Assembly: GCA_005406025.1 (NCBI GenBank)
Contig: BGZK01000706.1
Coordinates: forward strand, 186,001 to 250,000
DNA length: 64,000 nt
Direction: 5' to 3'
Origin: Eumeta japonica
Taxonomy: Eukaryota; Arthropoda; Insecta; Lepidoptera; Psychidae
Below the pieces are notes generated by a model. That model ran no database searches. It saw only the letters and a program-made list of their open reading frames with translations, and had not been told where the DNA came from. Every line of letters begins with the position of its first letter. The stretch's first letter is position 1. The translations under genes were made by a program, and so were the position numbers. Shown piece after piece: positions 23,801 to 39,826 of this stretch.

Positions 23801-26252
23801 CTTTACATTACAATAATTACACTTTAAAGCTTTAGGTGTAGGACGTAGTAAATAAAATCCCATTAAAAATGTCATGTGAAAATATAGCCAAAGGTCTTAA
23901 CTATTTTATTTATAAAAAAAACAACTAATTATATTAATTATATAATCATATTATTATAAACGAAACTAAAACAAGATTTAACTACATAGAAACAAAGTTT
24001 TTGTCATTTTTCGTTTTTGCGTGCGTGCGCGCGTACATGCGTATACGCAAGGTCTACACAGGTCGCTTAAGTTCTTCATGAACTGGGTGATGCTGTACAT
24101 TTGAGTAGTAGTAGTGAAATTCTGACCCAACTGTCAGAATTTCATTATGCGCTTATTCAATATGAATCGAGCGCAATAGCTTAACATGTTTTCTTAAAAC
24201 ACAGATGCGCTTGTAATAGTGTCATTAGTAATTCCGTGGTCATTAGGCGGTCACCCATTCACTAGCTAACCGCGGCCAAGGTTACATGATTTGTGTAATC
24301 ATTAAATTATATTGACGTTGCAAAGTTCCTAGTGATTATACATAACTACCAAGTATTACATATTATATATATATTTCTATGATAGTCTAGTAATTGTGGA
24401 ACAATAATACCTTTTCAACCCAAAGAATGCGAGGCAAGTCACTAACAAGTCGATATTGGTGACGTGAAAAAAAAATTATAAATGATTTAGCGTTATTCAT
24501 TGTTTCTCTCTTAAAGCCAGCATACATCATCCAGATTTCGTCTTTTTAGGGTTACGGGAAGTATCTTAAGGCTTTTTACTAACAAAATTTAGAACCTCCT
24601 ATTATAAGGAGATTGAAAATTTTTAGATTTTTTTACAGGTATCCTAAATCGCTTTCATAAATGATATATATAAGTGGAGAATTACAATTATTTTAGTTTT
24701 CTCGTTACTCTTCCTCTAGTCTCCGTCTCTATACCGATTTTCAGCTTCTTAAGCCTACAAATAGTACCCTAAACGTTTTTATTCCTAGAATTGCAACCTT
24801 TACTTTGAGAGCTCTGCAAAAACTCAGATTTTTTTATTTATTTGCTGTATCTCAAATCCCACCTGTACACCAGTTTATAGTTTCAGAACTACAAGGAGTA
24901 TCCTAAACGTGTTCGCAATCTTCTTTCAATAAATGACCAAATTACAAAATTTATCACATTTATTAAATATAAGGTTAAAAAGCATATTAAAACGAACCTC
25001 GGTACCTTAGGTAAGCTCGGTATTTACGTCTTATATCGAAAATAAGAGATTCGGAATGTTCTCCAGCCCGAAATAATGAAAGATTACAAATGCACGAATC
25101 GTTTCAAAAAAACAGTTCGGTATAGAACCTCCTTTTGGTGATTGATTGAAGGGGTCACCAATAGTAGACTTGAGTACGTTTTGTTAAAGACCCGCAATGA
25201 TAATTATGAATTACTGACACAATAAAATCATAAAATATTCATACATCGACAACAAAATTCATAACGTTAAATAGGTAGAGCAGAGCTTACAGATCAGCGG
25301 GTAAAAAACAGTGCCGATTTCCGTAACAAAAGTCCATCATGAAACTGAACATCAGGAATAAGAAGGCGCTGCGATAGGAATACACACGCCGTCCCGCCAA
25401 TCCTTAGCATGAAGTTTTCGGGCGCATATGGAAGTGTAAGTGTGCACAGCCCAAAAATTTGACGTAATATTCTTTACTTTACATCTTTTAATTCTCTTAG
25501 TTACGTTTTTGACATGAAGAAGCTCTTTTTTGGATTAAGGTTTGTAGTTATCAAGTTTTAGATAGCATATTCTATTGTGTGAGGTGTTAATTCGCGGAAT
25601 TCCATAATTAGACGCTTGCTTGCAACATGCACTAACATGCAGCATGCAACCCACTGCTGACCCTCGTATCTGTTCTTCTACTATGAATTCCTATTCAAAT
25701 TGAATATTGAATTCGAAACTATTCGAATTACATATTGATTCGAGAGGATTGACAGGTATTGAATACCAAAGCAAATATTAATTGTTTATTTATCTTAGTC
25801 CGCTAATAGTTATATTGTTAATTCTATGTACGCTACATGCTAACTGGGCACATTCTCAGGAAAATGCAGACAGTCACTTCCACCAGGGCGGAAGGAGTAT
25901 TAAAAACAACTGACAAATGCAGACCCAACCTCCTCTTGTGCCAAGCAACCATGCAATATGTCAAAAGGTGACGAAAACATCTCTACTAGCAGTCACAGAC
26001 TATCACCAATAGACATGCCTGTCAATTGTCACACACTAATCACCACCAGCCATTACCCAAATAATTACAGACAAGAGTCCAACAATGGCGAAATGTAAAC
26101 CCTTCTCAAATACATGCAAAACATCGAACTTGTGATTGTTATTGAGTTTATGGCCGATTTCTATTAAATGTTTAGCAAAATGAGATCTATCTAATTTATT
26201 ATTTTTAAAAGCAGACATATGTTCCCTGAATCTAGTTTGTAGATGAATGTAA

Positions 26253-26297
<45 letters not shown>

Positions 26298-29200
26298 TTT
26301 ACATTCATCACAAGTTAATTTGTAAATTCAGAATTTTTTATTACTAAGCAATTTGTCTTTATTGTTACATAAAGTTTCTAGATTGTTATTTGTTTTAAAG
26401 GCCTTAAATATATGTTTTTTTTTAATAATTTTGAAATTTTCTCCGAAATTGTACCATAATAAATAGCACTTTAGATAGCAGTGTTGCACTCTGTATATAC
26501 TTTTGTTTTTTTTTTTTACACAACCTTAAATTAACATGGAGCTACTGTTGAGGTGAAAAGATCCTCATATGATTGCATTAGATTTTTTAACCCGTATGAA
26601 AATTGATTAATCTAGCTCATTCCTTTCATATTTAGACATTACAAGAAGGCTATGGAGCAAGATAAAAGTCAATAGAGGTAGTAAAACGAGCGACTGAGCT
26701 AATCGTAAATACAAATCAAAATGAAAAACAATTGCAGTTATAGACATATTTTAAGACTAAAATATTTTTTTTATACTTGTAAAAGATTGATAACACAATT
26801 GAGATCTATTTATTTGTTTTAATTATTTAGAAAACATAATTTAATAATGTCCGTCTTTGTAACCCCCTTTGCGGGGTATAAAGGACCACAATACGGACTA
26901 TTTCGTCAATATAAAGCGTATAGATAGTCTGGTCATGTCTAACTATCATCACTTATAGAAGGAATAATTAGGCTACCCACTGCTATTTAAGTATCATCCA
27001 GGAACCTTGTATGTGAATTGTCATGGGGTAATATATGCAAATTGGACCTTTTGGCTTTTAGTACTGCCGTACAAATACAAAAATATACTAACCCAACATG
27101 TGAAAATCTTTTAGATTAATCTTTTCTAAACAACACAGCAATATCTTGAAAAGGCTCTCTATTTTCGCCACCTCGAAGTTGTCATCTCGATCTAAAATAA
27201 TCACACAACGCAACAACACTTTGACAATATGTTTGTGTAACTGTATAATTTCAATGTCTTCTTGTTCGGTTTGTTGTGGAAACAGTTGTCGGCGACTGAG
27301 TAGTGTTATGATACCATCATCGCTTTCAATGAAAGATGTGATTATCCATTTCATTAACATTTTCTCCTCTGAAAATTAAATTACATTCAGTTACTGGATA
27401 AATTTAAAAATAAAAGCTATTGTCAAATGCATATTTCACCTGAAACATTATGAGCGTAATGTAAAATAAATTTAAGTATTGAAATTAACAGCGTGACATC
27501 ACGAGGGGATGCGGGAGCTGCTATCAAGAAGCGAGCCATTGTTTTAGTCCAGGGCAAAGCAGCAAATTCTTCTAATGGTATGGAAGACATTTTGATTAAA
27601 TACATGTATCTGCAAGAAGAAAGATAAAACAAATTAGAACTTTACCAAAGCAAATTATTATCCTATATTAATCATTATTATTACCCTTCAAGTATCGCAA
27701 TGGTTTCGGTCACTTGGGTATGAGAGGTAGCATTTTGGAGGATCATCAATGCACGCGCCGTGGCTCGTAAAGGGCAAGCTGACTGCAAAGCGGTCAAGTC
27801 ATCGGGTGTCACTCGGAGAGATAAAGGTCCCGGTGGGGGAGACGAGATGGGTGACGAAGAAATATCTCGCAAAATCTGCGCGGCTCCATTCCAAGCACAA
27901 GCCCACCGTACCCGTAACGCACTGCGCCAACACTCTTCGCTTAGCAACCATTCTAGAAGAGGAAAATGTACACATAGTGACATTTTAAGTCACATCGATG
28001 ATTTTACTCCACAATACTTAAACTCGCATTATTGATCTTTATGAGTAACTAGCACAATATCCAAACTCGCATCGAATTTTATAAATAACTAGCCAAACCC
28101 TACTAGACTTCACAGTAGATATTTTTATAAATAAAAACTATATGATCGCATAATTGTTCAAACGACTTTTAAACCTTCCCAGTATCTTCATTTAAGAGCA
28201 AATACAAGAAATAGGTCCAATAATAATTTACCAACATTGTATGACAGCTTTAGAGAATTTAAATACTTTGTCATTTTTATGATGATAATGCACATGACCA
28301 TCTAGAGAAAATTTCTCAATTTCTATTTAAGCTTTAATTAATGTCATACATCGTAATTAATATTATAAATGTGAAAATGAGTTTGTTTGTTTGTGTTTTC
28401 ACGTCTTAACTACACACTCGATTATCATTAAATTTTGCTTACACATTATTAGAGGTATAGAAAAGGACAATGTACCTTTTATACTGTCAAGTTTTATGTA
28501 TATAATTATGCTTAAATATCACTATTGCAATTGAAACTTATACTGACAACAATTAATAGCTATAACTTCTTGACTAAAATCAAATATGAATTCAAGCACT
28601 TCAGGCAACTTCAGGTGTTATTATGTCTATTCCATATTTCACAATTCCTATTATATGTAATTTAATTTTATTATTTTAATTTATTCTTGAATGGTTGTAA
28701 ACAATGGAACCCACCTAAACAAGAATGTACAGCATTAGGACTGCTAGACCAATAGCTTTGAACTGGAAATGGTAGTGTGGTATTCTCTGAAACACACTTT
28801 GGTAGAGCCACAACTCTTTTCCGCTGTCGATCCAATTCTTGAAGAGCAAATCCAGCCCAAGCTGTTACACTTAAAACCTGTGAAGCCATTTCCACTAGAG
28901 AATCCTTAGATGGAAATATCAGTATAGCTGTAAAATAAAATAAATGTATTTTAGCACTGCTATAGACTTTATTCATAATTATTTCATTATTTTGTTAAAC
29001 AACAATTAAAAATGAAAGTTTTTCTAAGAGTCATAGGCTTGTGTAATAATTGAGAATAAATATAGTTTAACATAAGATTATTCGAGATAATGAAACACCT
29101 GGTGCATGGTGTAGCATACATAAAAATCACACTAGGAAATTAGCATACACAAAAAGGTGGTTTAGATAAATTAAAATTGTATCCCTTGCTCAGTTGTACG

Positions 29201-32200
29201 ATATCTGTCAATCCTCTCGATTAAATATACTAAATTCACTACGAGGATTTAAAGTGAAAGAACAGATACAAAGAACAGCAGGTGGAAAAATGCCAACTGC
29301 ATGTAGCAGACAAGCATCTTTTTACTTGTAATATCTGAACAATTTGTATGAAATTTCATTCTTTTCAAAAGCTGTCTATCTCAAAAGTACTTAATCTAAT
29401 AAACCAATAAAGATTGAGAAAGTAATAAAAGGTTGATTATTATACTATTCCCCACATATTAAAAAGATACATATATTAGAAAGATAATGCCGACATTATA
29501 TTAACGAATACTAAAATCGAAATATAAACAATAAAAAGGCCAAATCTTAGGACCTGAAACCGACGAGCTTACATGAGACGATTTATGAAAATTAGTGAAG
29601 CAAGAGATACATATTCAATTACATCATGCGAAAACTACGCGTGAAATTATTAGGGTAGATAGTGTTCTTTGCCTACCCTTCTGGAAAATATTCCTGAATT
29701 TATAATAATAATAATAAAAATACTATTATTATCGTAACACATAATACATTTTATTTAACAATAACATTTACCTCTAAGGAGCAACAATGGTAAATCAGCT
29801 ATTTTGGCTAAGGAATGTCGATCATTGTAGCATACACTATTCAAAATCGATATACAACTTAAAGCACAATCAGGAAAGGCTAAAAAGTCATCAACTGATA
29901 AAGCCATCCTAAAACAACAAAATTTTTAATAAATAGAGTCGACTCCTTTAACAAAAATAATGAATATCAATATTATATTATTTATCTATATCATAAAAGC
30001 AATGTATCAGTTTACTAAATACATTTCTACATAATAAAGAACAATGAGTAATAATTTTAATTTCATATAACTATGAGAAACATAAAAAATACTTATTTAA
30101 TTCAGGTATACCTCAAAATAGAAATGGTAATTTGTAAGCCATCATGTTTGATGAATGTCTCATGAGAATAGGGATCCCTCATCAACACTGATAATTGTTG
30201 TAGAGTTGATAGGCGAACAGATGGTTGGAGAACAGGATGAGATCTATGAAAGTGTTCCATAAACCCTACAGCATTTTCATCAATGATGATATCTTGCTTT
30301 AATACATCCATAATTTGGATGATGGAATTTACCTGCAAACAAAAAAAGAATATTGTTAGTTTTATTGAGCAAAAAGTATCATGAATACAATAAAAAATGT
30401 AATTAACCTGTGGTAATTTTGGAGAAGAACTTTCAGTATCGACATTAAAATTATGTGTTTTAACACCACGTAAGGCGTTAACTAAAACATCTGACCTTAG
30501 CAACTCCTTTTGTGGCAAATATTTCTCATCATCTGAAATAAGTTAAGATTTATATGATTTACTTAAGTACAGAATTGAAAACATTGTGACTGTATATTTT
30601 ATTTCGACGTCTTAATATATTTATTAAGAACTATACTTTCAAATATATAGTTTTCATTTCATTACATACTTTCTACTGATAAACATTATTATTCAAAACA
30701 AGCTATAGCCTACAGTTATACTCGCGTGGCTATAAATTATAATTATGTACTCATTCCGACCTTTATATGATTATCTAATGACCAATGTTTCAGATATAAT
30801 TCAGCTATTTAATGTTGGTGAAAGTGCCTTCAGATGATGCATTAACTAATAGCTCTACAGAACAAGCTCCAATAATCATAAACGTCTGCATTCACTGCTA
30901 AGTACTCTCGGAATCAACTAAAAGGTGGTATGAATCATATTTCCACCATGCTAGGCAGGGCAGATATGAGAATATGTATGCAATTTAACATTATAAATTT
31001 TATGCTACATATAAGCTGTTACAGTTGAAAATTTTGTGCTGTTTCTGTTGTTGATTAACTCACAAACACAGAACCAAACTTCCACACTTATCACATTCAT
31101 TATTACATGTCAGAAGTAAACATGACTCTACCAAATTTACTTTTTTATTATATGTTTATTTCAACAAATGCAGCTAGCGGATTAATCTTATGATACATTT
31201 CATTAAAACCAAAATCATTATCACAAAAAAAAATAAATCACTTAGTACCTAATAATTGACATAAATGCAAAGCAGCATCCATCTGCACCATGGGACATTT
31301 CACATAAAGGAGTCTCACCAAACCCCAAATAACTTCAGAGCGAGGTATGCCCATACAGTCAGCTATATCTACTTCTAGTGATTTACAAATTGCTTGTCCT
31401 AAAAGAAATAAATTCAAATATTAATTATACACATATTATTATTTAAAAAAAATTATAATGCACTATATACAGACTCCACTACGTTTATATAATATTGTAT
31501 AAATATATTAAAATAATCTGAAATTGTTACAGTACCATAAACAAAATGAAGTTTGATTTAAGTAGTTTGAAGTAAAGGAGTATCATGTCCCTCCTTTAAA
31601 CTCGAAAAAAGGGTTTAGCCGGATACGTATGACGAGTCGGCCCTCAAATGGGAATCAATATCGAAACTTATGTTTTAATATTGACTTGATGTTCAAACAC
31701 GATTTATGTACTTTTTGCGACCGACTTCCGCTTTGACCTAGAGATACAGAGCAAAATGTCCGTATGCTTGACTATTACTGAATCTGATATATCTCTGAAG
31801 CTAATTAAGATAAAGAAGTGAAACTAACGCGAGGTGTTAGGTTACATTATAGAGTATTTCACATATATTTTTTTATAATTTTTAGAATAAAAAATTACAT
31901 TAAGAAAATAAAAAATAAAAAAATCATGTCTTTTTTCTGAGCTCTCTGTGACTTACAATTACGAAATTAATAAACGTTGTACTCCTTTGTGTGCTCTATT
32001 ACCCATAAAAACTGCGTGAAAAAAAAGTTGGTGCAACACAATGAAACAAATTATATGTGATTTCTGTCTTATGGTATACCCCTGTATTATAAAGTGCACA
32101 TTACATCATTTTTTTTTCGAAATTTCAAAACATAAGCAATAGTCTTAAGAGATGGGATAATAGTTAAAAAAGAAATGAAAAAAAACAGCCGGTGTTCAAT

Positions 32201-35200
32201 ATTTATTATTATTACTTTTTCGTGTCAATCAAAATACAAGAAAGAAAATATTAATCATCGTCACTGTTATAATTAATTACAATCGGAACACTTTGAGTCG
32301 CAAATAACTTAGGACCTCAGCAGGACGTACGATTCTGGATAAATATCGTCCATATGATAAATAATAAATAATAGCTGCTACATGAGAACAGCATCCCACT
32401 GTACGTTCGCCATTGGGGCAATCACAGCAATAACGAAGAATACTATTGTAGTCATTACCTTCGGAAATATAGTCAATGTAAATTCAATAGACTTTTCTAT
32501 TTATATGTCTTGATTTCACTTCTGCTTTGATGATATTAGGTGCTGATTTCACATATTGTAAGTACTGAGAGATTAGTTTTAATCGTCCATTATTTCGGCC
32601 AAGTAAGATATAGCTTGTGAAAATTGATATGAGCCTGTGAATAAAATCTTGAGCTGATCTTCAGTTAAAAGTGGAAAATCAAGTAGTTCAGATGCCGTTA
32701 AACATTTCAATGTAGTTTTTTTTCGGTTCCAACGCTGACTTTGTACTTCTTGACTCAAAGTATTTTTTTATGTCCATTCTACTTTTCATATATTGTGTTA
32801 TAATGTCACTTAAAATACCATCCGAATTAAGGCTTTTCTCATAAATGTTGTGCAGAAAACCAATAATTTTACATAGCAGTTCCAACTTTGACAACATCTT
32901 ATTATCGAGAGAATGATGTAAAAGTTTATACTTTTGGGCAATATTACCATGAACAACTTCTACTACCCACCTGATTTTCGTAATATTTCTCGATATATTA
33001 GCTTATTCTATACTGAGTTGAAGTTTATTACCTTTAAAAGCCGGCATAAGAATGTTGAAACCCTTGTCATACAAAAACTCTACGACATCTCTAAATCCGC
33101 GATCTAAAATAAATGTATCATTGGGTAACAAAAGTTTTTTTTTAGGCCTAAAGGATTCTCTAAAATAACTTTCATAATTGAAGCACCATTTAGAGTCCCG
33201 TAAAAAGGTCCAGCAAAATCAACGACAAAACCATTAGTCGTACATATTGTAAATGGCTAACATAAGTGTGTTTTCTTTTGTCCTGAGTACGATCTTCTTT
33301 CATAATAATTATTTTCACTTTTTTGGTGTTGTACATACGTACCATCTACAATTAGTAAACAATGATGTAATGTGCACCTTATAATATAGGGTATACTATA
33401 AGACAGAAATCACATATAATTTTTTTTCAATGTGTTGCACCAACTATTTTTTCATACAATTTTTATGGGTAATAAAGCACACAAAGGAGCATAACACATA
33501 TTAATTTCGTGATTGTAAGTCACAGAGAACTCAGAAAAAAAACATGATTTTTTTAATGTAATTTTTTATTCTAAAAATTATAAAAAAAATATATGTAATA
33601 TACTCTGTAATGTAAGTTAACACCTCGCGTTAGTTTCACTTCTTTATCTTAATTAGCTTCAGAGATATATCAGATTCAGTAATAGTCAAGCATACGGACA
33701 TTTTGCTCTGTATCTCTAGGTCAAAGCGGAAGTCGGTCGCAAAAAGTACATAAATCGTGTTTGAACATCAAGTCAATATTAAAACATAAGTTTCGATATC
33801 GATTCCCATTTGGGGGGCCGACTCGTCATACGTATCTGGCTAAACCCTTTATATTGTATTCATGTTGTCGTATGAATATGAGATAATATGGGCACAAATA
33901 TATGTTTAAATGGTAGGTGTTTTTTGTATTGAAATCCGTATGAGCCGGTGCTTTGATTCTTATTATTTACAAATGATAATTTTTAACATCTAAAAACTTT
34001 TAAACAGATTTTGTTCAAAATAATTTGGTTGAATTGATTTATTAGAGGTTACACAAGGTTAACAAAACTGAAAGCTAATAAATTATAAATTATTCTCCCA
34101 CAGAAACTAACTTGAATATATACAACTGACTTGAAAATTTTTAATTAGTCTTTTGAATATCTAAACCACGACATCCCACGCAACAGAATGTGTGAAAAAA
34201 AATAATCCTTAGATTTTACTTATAGAATAATACTTTTGAATTTTTTTTGTAACCCCTTTACGTAATTGTTTGGCAGTTGACCCATCTGTATAATTTCATC
34301 ACATTCAATAAAAAAATGAGTTATAGTCTGTGATATATGAACACACAGATAAAAGACAACACTAAGTGTTTTTTGTTGGCTTTGGTTATGGAACCTTAAA
34401 AATAAATCTTTTATATTATAACAATTTAACTTATTCTTAATTATTATAAAACAAAGAAATTGGAACATGCCTAAGAAAATGTATAACAATAACCTGAGGT
34501 AAGCTATAAGAAGTACAACTATTGGCACTTTTTTTTTTTGTTAATTTTTGTTATGCACACAGTTTATAGACGCATCACAAACAAATGATAATCTCAAATT
34601 ATGCTAAGATATCCACCAATATATCAGCAATTTATAAAGCCATGAAGTTGCCTATTTCTATTTGGTTCCTTTTTCAAATTTAAACTAAAAATTAGAGATT
34701 CTTCAAACTTCAATCTTCAAATTAAAAAGAAAAGGCTCAGAAATTAGCTTTATCTCTACCCAAAACAAACACTATTATAAAAACATGAACATATTAATTT
34801 GTTTGTATGTGTGTATACTCTTTTCAGGCAAAAACTACTATTCAGATCAATTTAAAAATCCGCAAACCAAGTAGTTATTGCACACCTGAACAAAGGGTTG
34901 TATTATTCTTATATGAATAAAAGCGAAATTTTCGTTTCTATTTATCTGTTTATTTTTACACACAAAAACTGTTGAATCAATTAATCTTAGAATTTACAGT
35001 GTCTGTACTTCTAATTAAAAAATAGGTAGTATAAAAAAAAACATTCCTTAGTTAATTTGCGTTCAAGTGAAAGTACTGAGCTAATGAATATTACGTAGGT
35101 ATTATGACGCTATCGGGACCAAGACCTAAATGAAGGTCAAAATTAAGATAACACCGAAAGGGAGACATAAGATTAGGATGCTGTTTGAGATTGAGAGTGG

Positions 35201-38200
35201 GATTGATATCGAGCTTAAACATAACTTAAGACTTAAATATTAATTGAATGTGTATATTGTATACTTATAATAGTACCGAGAGATGTTTCGTGTGCAGCAT
35301 AACAATGCAGCAGTGGCAGAATTGGCAATACACTTGCCAACAACCGCCACCAACAACTTTCTGAGAGGAGCAATCGCCCACGTAGAAGATATAACATGAT
35401 ATCATTTGCACTGTCTGCAACCTGAAAACAATAATATATCAAATTAGACGAAGGCATCTTTCAAGAATAAAACGGCTCAAACTGTATAAAAAAATATATA
35501 AAGCCATTATGTTTGCATGTCAACACTTTTACAACCGTTTGTGAAGTCTTCCACCAAACGCAGGCGTACACAGTACAACGCACAAAACTGCGCTGTAAAG
35601 TTAACCACGAAAGCGTCGCAATGGCGTGAAATGGGTACGAAGGGTCGAGGAGCGCCGAACCTGCACATTGCATCGCTTGAAGAAAACGCTTCCGAAAAGA
35701 GAAGGAACGGAGGGGGATTTTTACGGTAAACGCGTAAAGTCGTGTCTTTCTAGGATTAAATTGACCAAAGTTGAGTATGCTCCATTTTGAGACTTGCTCG
35801 ATTTCAGACACAAGATGGTTTCGACACTCATCCACATGGTCCCGAGAAATATTAAGATGGCCATAGGATAATGCATTTTCAGTATCTCAGTATCACTTAC
35901 CCATCTCTCTTTTTTCGACAAGGTTATTCCGATAATTTTGCCTTCATCAATCTTTACTATGACATCTAGTTTTATCCGATAGACAGATTTTTCGCGAATA
36001 CTTTGTAGAACTATATTTTTCAATCGCATCTTTAGTACAGATCGTGCTGAAGCAATGAACCACGTATCGCATGCTCAAATTTCAGCACATTAAATTCCAT
36101 AGTACACATCCTCGGAGAATTTACACTACTATTTTGGCGTAGAAACTTAATTAATAGTATGTTAGGCAATAACTAAACAGTAGGTCTCATTTGGTTTTAT
36201 ATCGTCGTAGAGTTATGTTTTATTTATTAAGTTATGAGAACATGTCTCACTAGTTACTACTTATTAAAATTCATTTCAAAACATGTCTGAATATTTCACA
36301 AATATATGGAGCTCAAGCTTGCACCTTGTACATAACCGATTAAAAAACGCCAGTAACAAACTATAGCACTTTAACTATAATTTTGGTATATTTTAGCTTT
36401 TATTTTTTGTACAAAGCTATACAAACACATAGTAATGAACACTTATGCAATAGTATGTCAACCCACTTCCTGCCATTTTGAGAAAATCGTGTTTTATTTT
36501 TCAATGCTAATAGTACAGAATTTGATAAAAACTACTTAAAAAAATGAATATGTCGACATATTTTGTTTTATAACATTTTGTAACTAATAGTAAATAAAGC
36601 TTGTGTTGGCAAAAATCGATGTTATGGAACATAGAAGATTATTGTAAAATTGGTTTTATCATTACTACCGTTTTTTTTAAATTTTTTGGTTAGTGAAATA
36701 ATTCAAATAACATATTATTTTATAAATGGTAGTCCAACTTCTACAGTAGTGATTTGCAATAAAATCTATTTTTTTTTTCATTTTGTGGGTTGACAAACTC
36801 TTGCGTTACAGTCTCCAGTTAAGCATTACTTAAATTAAAAAATAAAAATGGTGTCAATGAAATAATAAATATTCACGGGCAGACGGAGAGAAATAAAATC
36901 ATTCGAACGAAAAAGAAGGTAACAATGCATTCTTTTTTTTTTGTATGACTGTATCCTTTTCTGACCGCCGGATATGCTCGCCCGTGAATATACATTTTAT
37001 GTTGATTGAAGCATATTGCAAAAGTTAACATACTCAGCAAAACAAAAAAAAAACAAAACCGGCCGAGAGCATGTCGGACCATGCTCAATGTAGGGTTCTG
37101 AAACGATTACTTCAAATAAATGAACTAAGATGAAAAAACTACGTTGTTACACTTTTTTCCACGTTTCCCGCACATAATAAGTATAAGACCTTTAGTCACT
37201 ACAAAAACAAGTAGGTATGTCGACAATTACTCTTAAAATGGTGTAAACTGAAAAACACCAGCAAAAGAGCGTATATTCATGGCACTTACGTCTTTTCGCT
37301 GAGAAATTCAGTTTTTCGACAATAACTCAGAAACAGTATATTTATTTGATCATGTTCAAAATAATTTTCGTTTAAAGTATTTATTAAGCGTTACGATTGT
37401 AATTTTTTTCATATTTTTGGGCATACGCTATAAAAAAATAAAGGGAGGGAGAACACAATTTATGCTATTTTCGGAGCAATTACTTTCAAAAATATTCACT
37501 TTATCAAAAAAATTGTTTAGAAACTTCTGTTTTTTAAAAAACTGTCGAAAAATACGCTACTCATTGATGTGCACTGAAAAAAAAATTTCAGCTTCTATAA
37601 CATGTATGAAGTACCCCCAAAATATTTACTTTTGTTATTCAACTACTAAGCTAAGTAGCAGCTTATACCGCTATAAATTTCATCAATATAGGCACATTTT
37701 GTAGCTTTGGAGTAAAATGTCTGTGACATACGAATGGCGGACGGATGGACGAACGGTAATGACGAAACTATAAGGGTTCCGTTTTTGCCATTTTATCTCG
37801 GAACCCTAAAAAGGATATATAAAAGGCTGTGTTTCTATGTTTGTAAGTTTTTAACTTAAAAACTAATAATGTTTATCCATTATTATTGTGTTATTAAGTT
37901 ATCTCTTACAATACATTAATTTTTGATTGATAGTTAACAACTTTTAGAACTATCATATTATTAAACATTCATTTGTACAAAAATAAATACTTGTAAAAAA
38001 CATATATTTTTTAAATTATTTATAGATTTTTATTCGATTTTGTAAGATATGTACAAAGTACAGGCCAGATGTGAAATATATCCTTTAATGTTTTCATTAT
38101 TGAAAAAAATATTTATAATCACAGCTGATCCATATTTACATCCATAAAATGTTCATATGGTCTAAAAAAAATGAAAACATTTTTCAAAATTTATATGAAA

Positions 38201-39776
38201 TAGGGAAAAAACCAAAAACATACATATACCTCAAAGGCCATAACAATATCTATTGGATCAGTTGTGATAAATACATGAACTCTTATAGGAATCAAGAACA
38301 TGAGCGAAATTAGAATCGAGAGCAGAAATAAGATTGGAAACAGAATCGGAAGCAATAGTCAAATCGGAATTGAAATTGAGAACAGGATCGGAATCAGCAT
38401 CACAGTAAAACCGCTTCATATAAAAAATAAAGGAATCCATTCTACATCCTCGTGGGCGACACCATAGATGAATAGCTTATTATTAATATGATAACAACTG
38501 ACCTGTTTAATAGGTGAACTGAGACCCTGACAACATAGCTCTGTCAGTATACCAACATCACATAATAAATAAAGATCTTTTTCCTTTTCCAACTCTTGTT
38601 CATTGTTATCACAAAATATTTCATTTACAGATTCACACATTGTCTTATAAAATATTATTTGAACCCAGCTGCAATTGTGGGCCATCAATCTCAAAGTTAT
38701 GGCCCGTGCCACAGACCAGTCAGTATCATCCATGCTCCATTTTTTCAATACTGTAAAGAGTATTTCACCAATGTCCTGCACATAAGATTCACATTGATGA
38801 ACCTCTAGCACGGGTAACGATTGTTGAATAATGACTAATATATTCTTTGATGAACAAAATGATATATTTTTCATAAATTGAACAGCATGTTCCATACTCG
38901 CTGTTAATTGACAGAATTCCCGGTATTTCTTTGAAAATTCTTGATCAACAGAAACATTTGGAATCTGTATACAAAAACAATGATATTATAGAATATGAAA
39001 ACAAACAAAAAATAACTCTGTATTATGCATTAATAATAAACTTACTTGCAATACATCAACAATATTTTGGGCAACCTTGGGATACAAAATATCAAGAGCA
39101 GGATCTATTTGTGCGACCTGTAAAGCCAAGACTAACGTAGAAGGCAGAAGCGATTGATGAGCCCATGATATCAATCTTTGAGCACAAAACACCAACCGCA
39201 GCCAGGCCACACGGTGACGCCATCTACTATTGTCCTTGGTAAATGAACGCCTATAATTTTTTTATTGCATTAGGGATTTTCTAGCTTCAAATGAGATTAT
39301 TCAATAAAAATTGTCTATAAATTTGTCTATAAGCCTTAGGATTCCCTAACATGTACTGAATAGGATAATATTCATAACTAATTAACTAAATACCTTATCT
39401 AGCTTCCAACATCAATTTCAAAGTTTTAATAATTTAAATTTTTAATTAAACAAGAATTTATTTTTGAAATATTTTTTTTAATTAAAATTACTAGAAATTA
39501 AAAATATGCAAACAAAATTTCTAAAATTTCTATTAACAACCATTTTCACTGAAGATGTTTATCACAACTTTGTGTGATGATTGGAAGTATGATTGAGTTA
39601 TAGGCCTTTGACATATTAACAGATTTAACAGTTCTCTTTTTTGAAATTCTCAATATTTACAATTTATTTAGTGTTGCTACAAATTAAAGTAAATAAAAAT
39701 GAAATTAAAAAAAAAATGTAATCTCTTCAAATTTAATTAAGGCAACAAAATAAAAAAGTTTCTAACGAAACACATA

Positions 39777-39826
<50 letters not shown>

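Larger units (their letters stand above)
35901..38502 (-). other. Rotatin intron 10, remaining sequence
   Basis: Holds the MITE and copy B above, AT-rich filler, and a decayed AATCGGAA minisatellite at about 38285-38405 (units GGAAACAGAATCGGAAGC, GGAATTGAAATTGAG). No gene supported. Confidence 0.55.

Noticed and set aside
34220..34528. 102-codon minus ORF
   Set aside because: Hydrophobic, low-complexity translation of AT-rich DNA with no motif.
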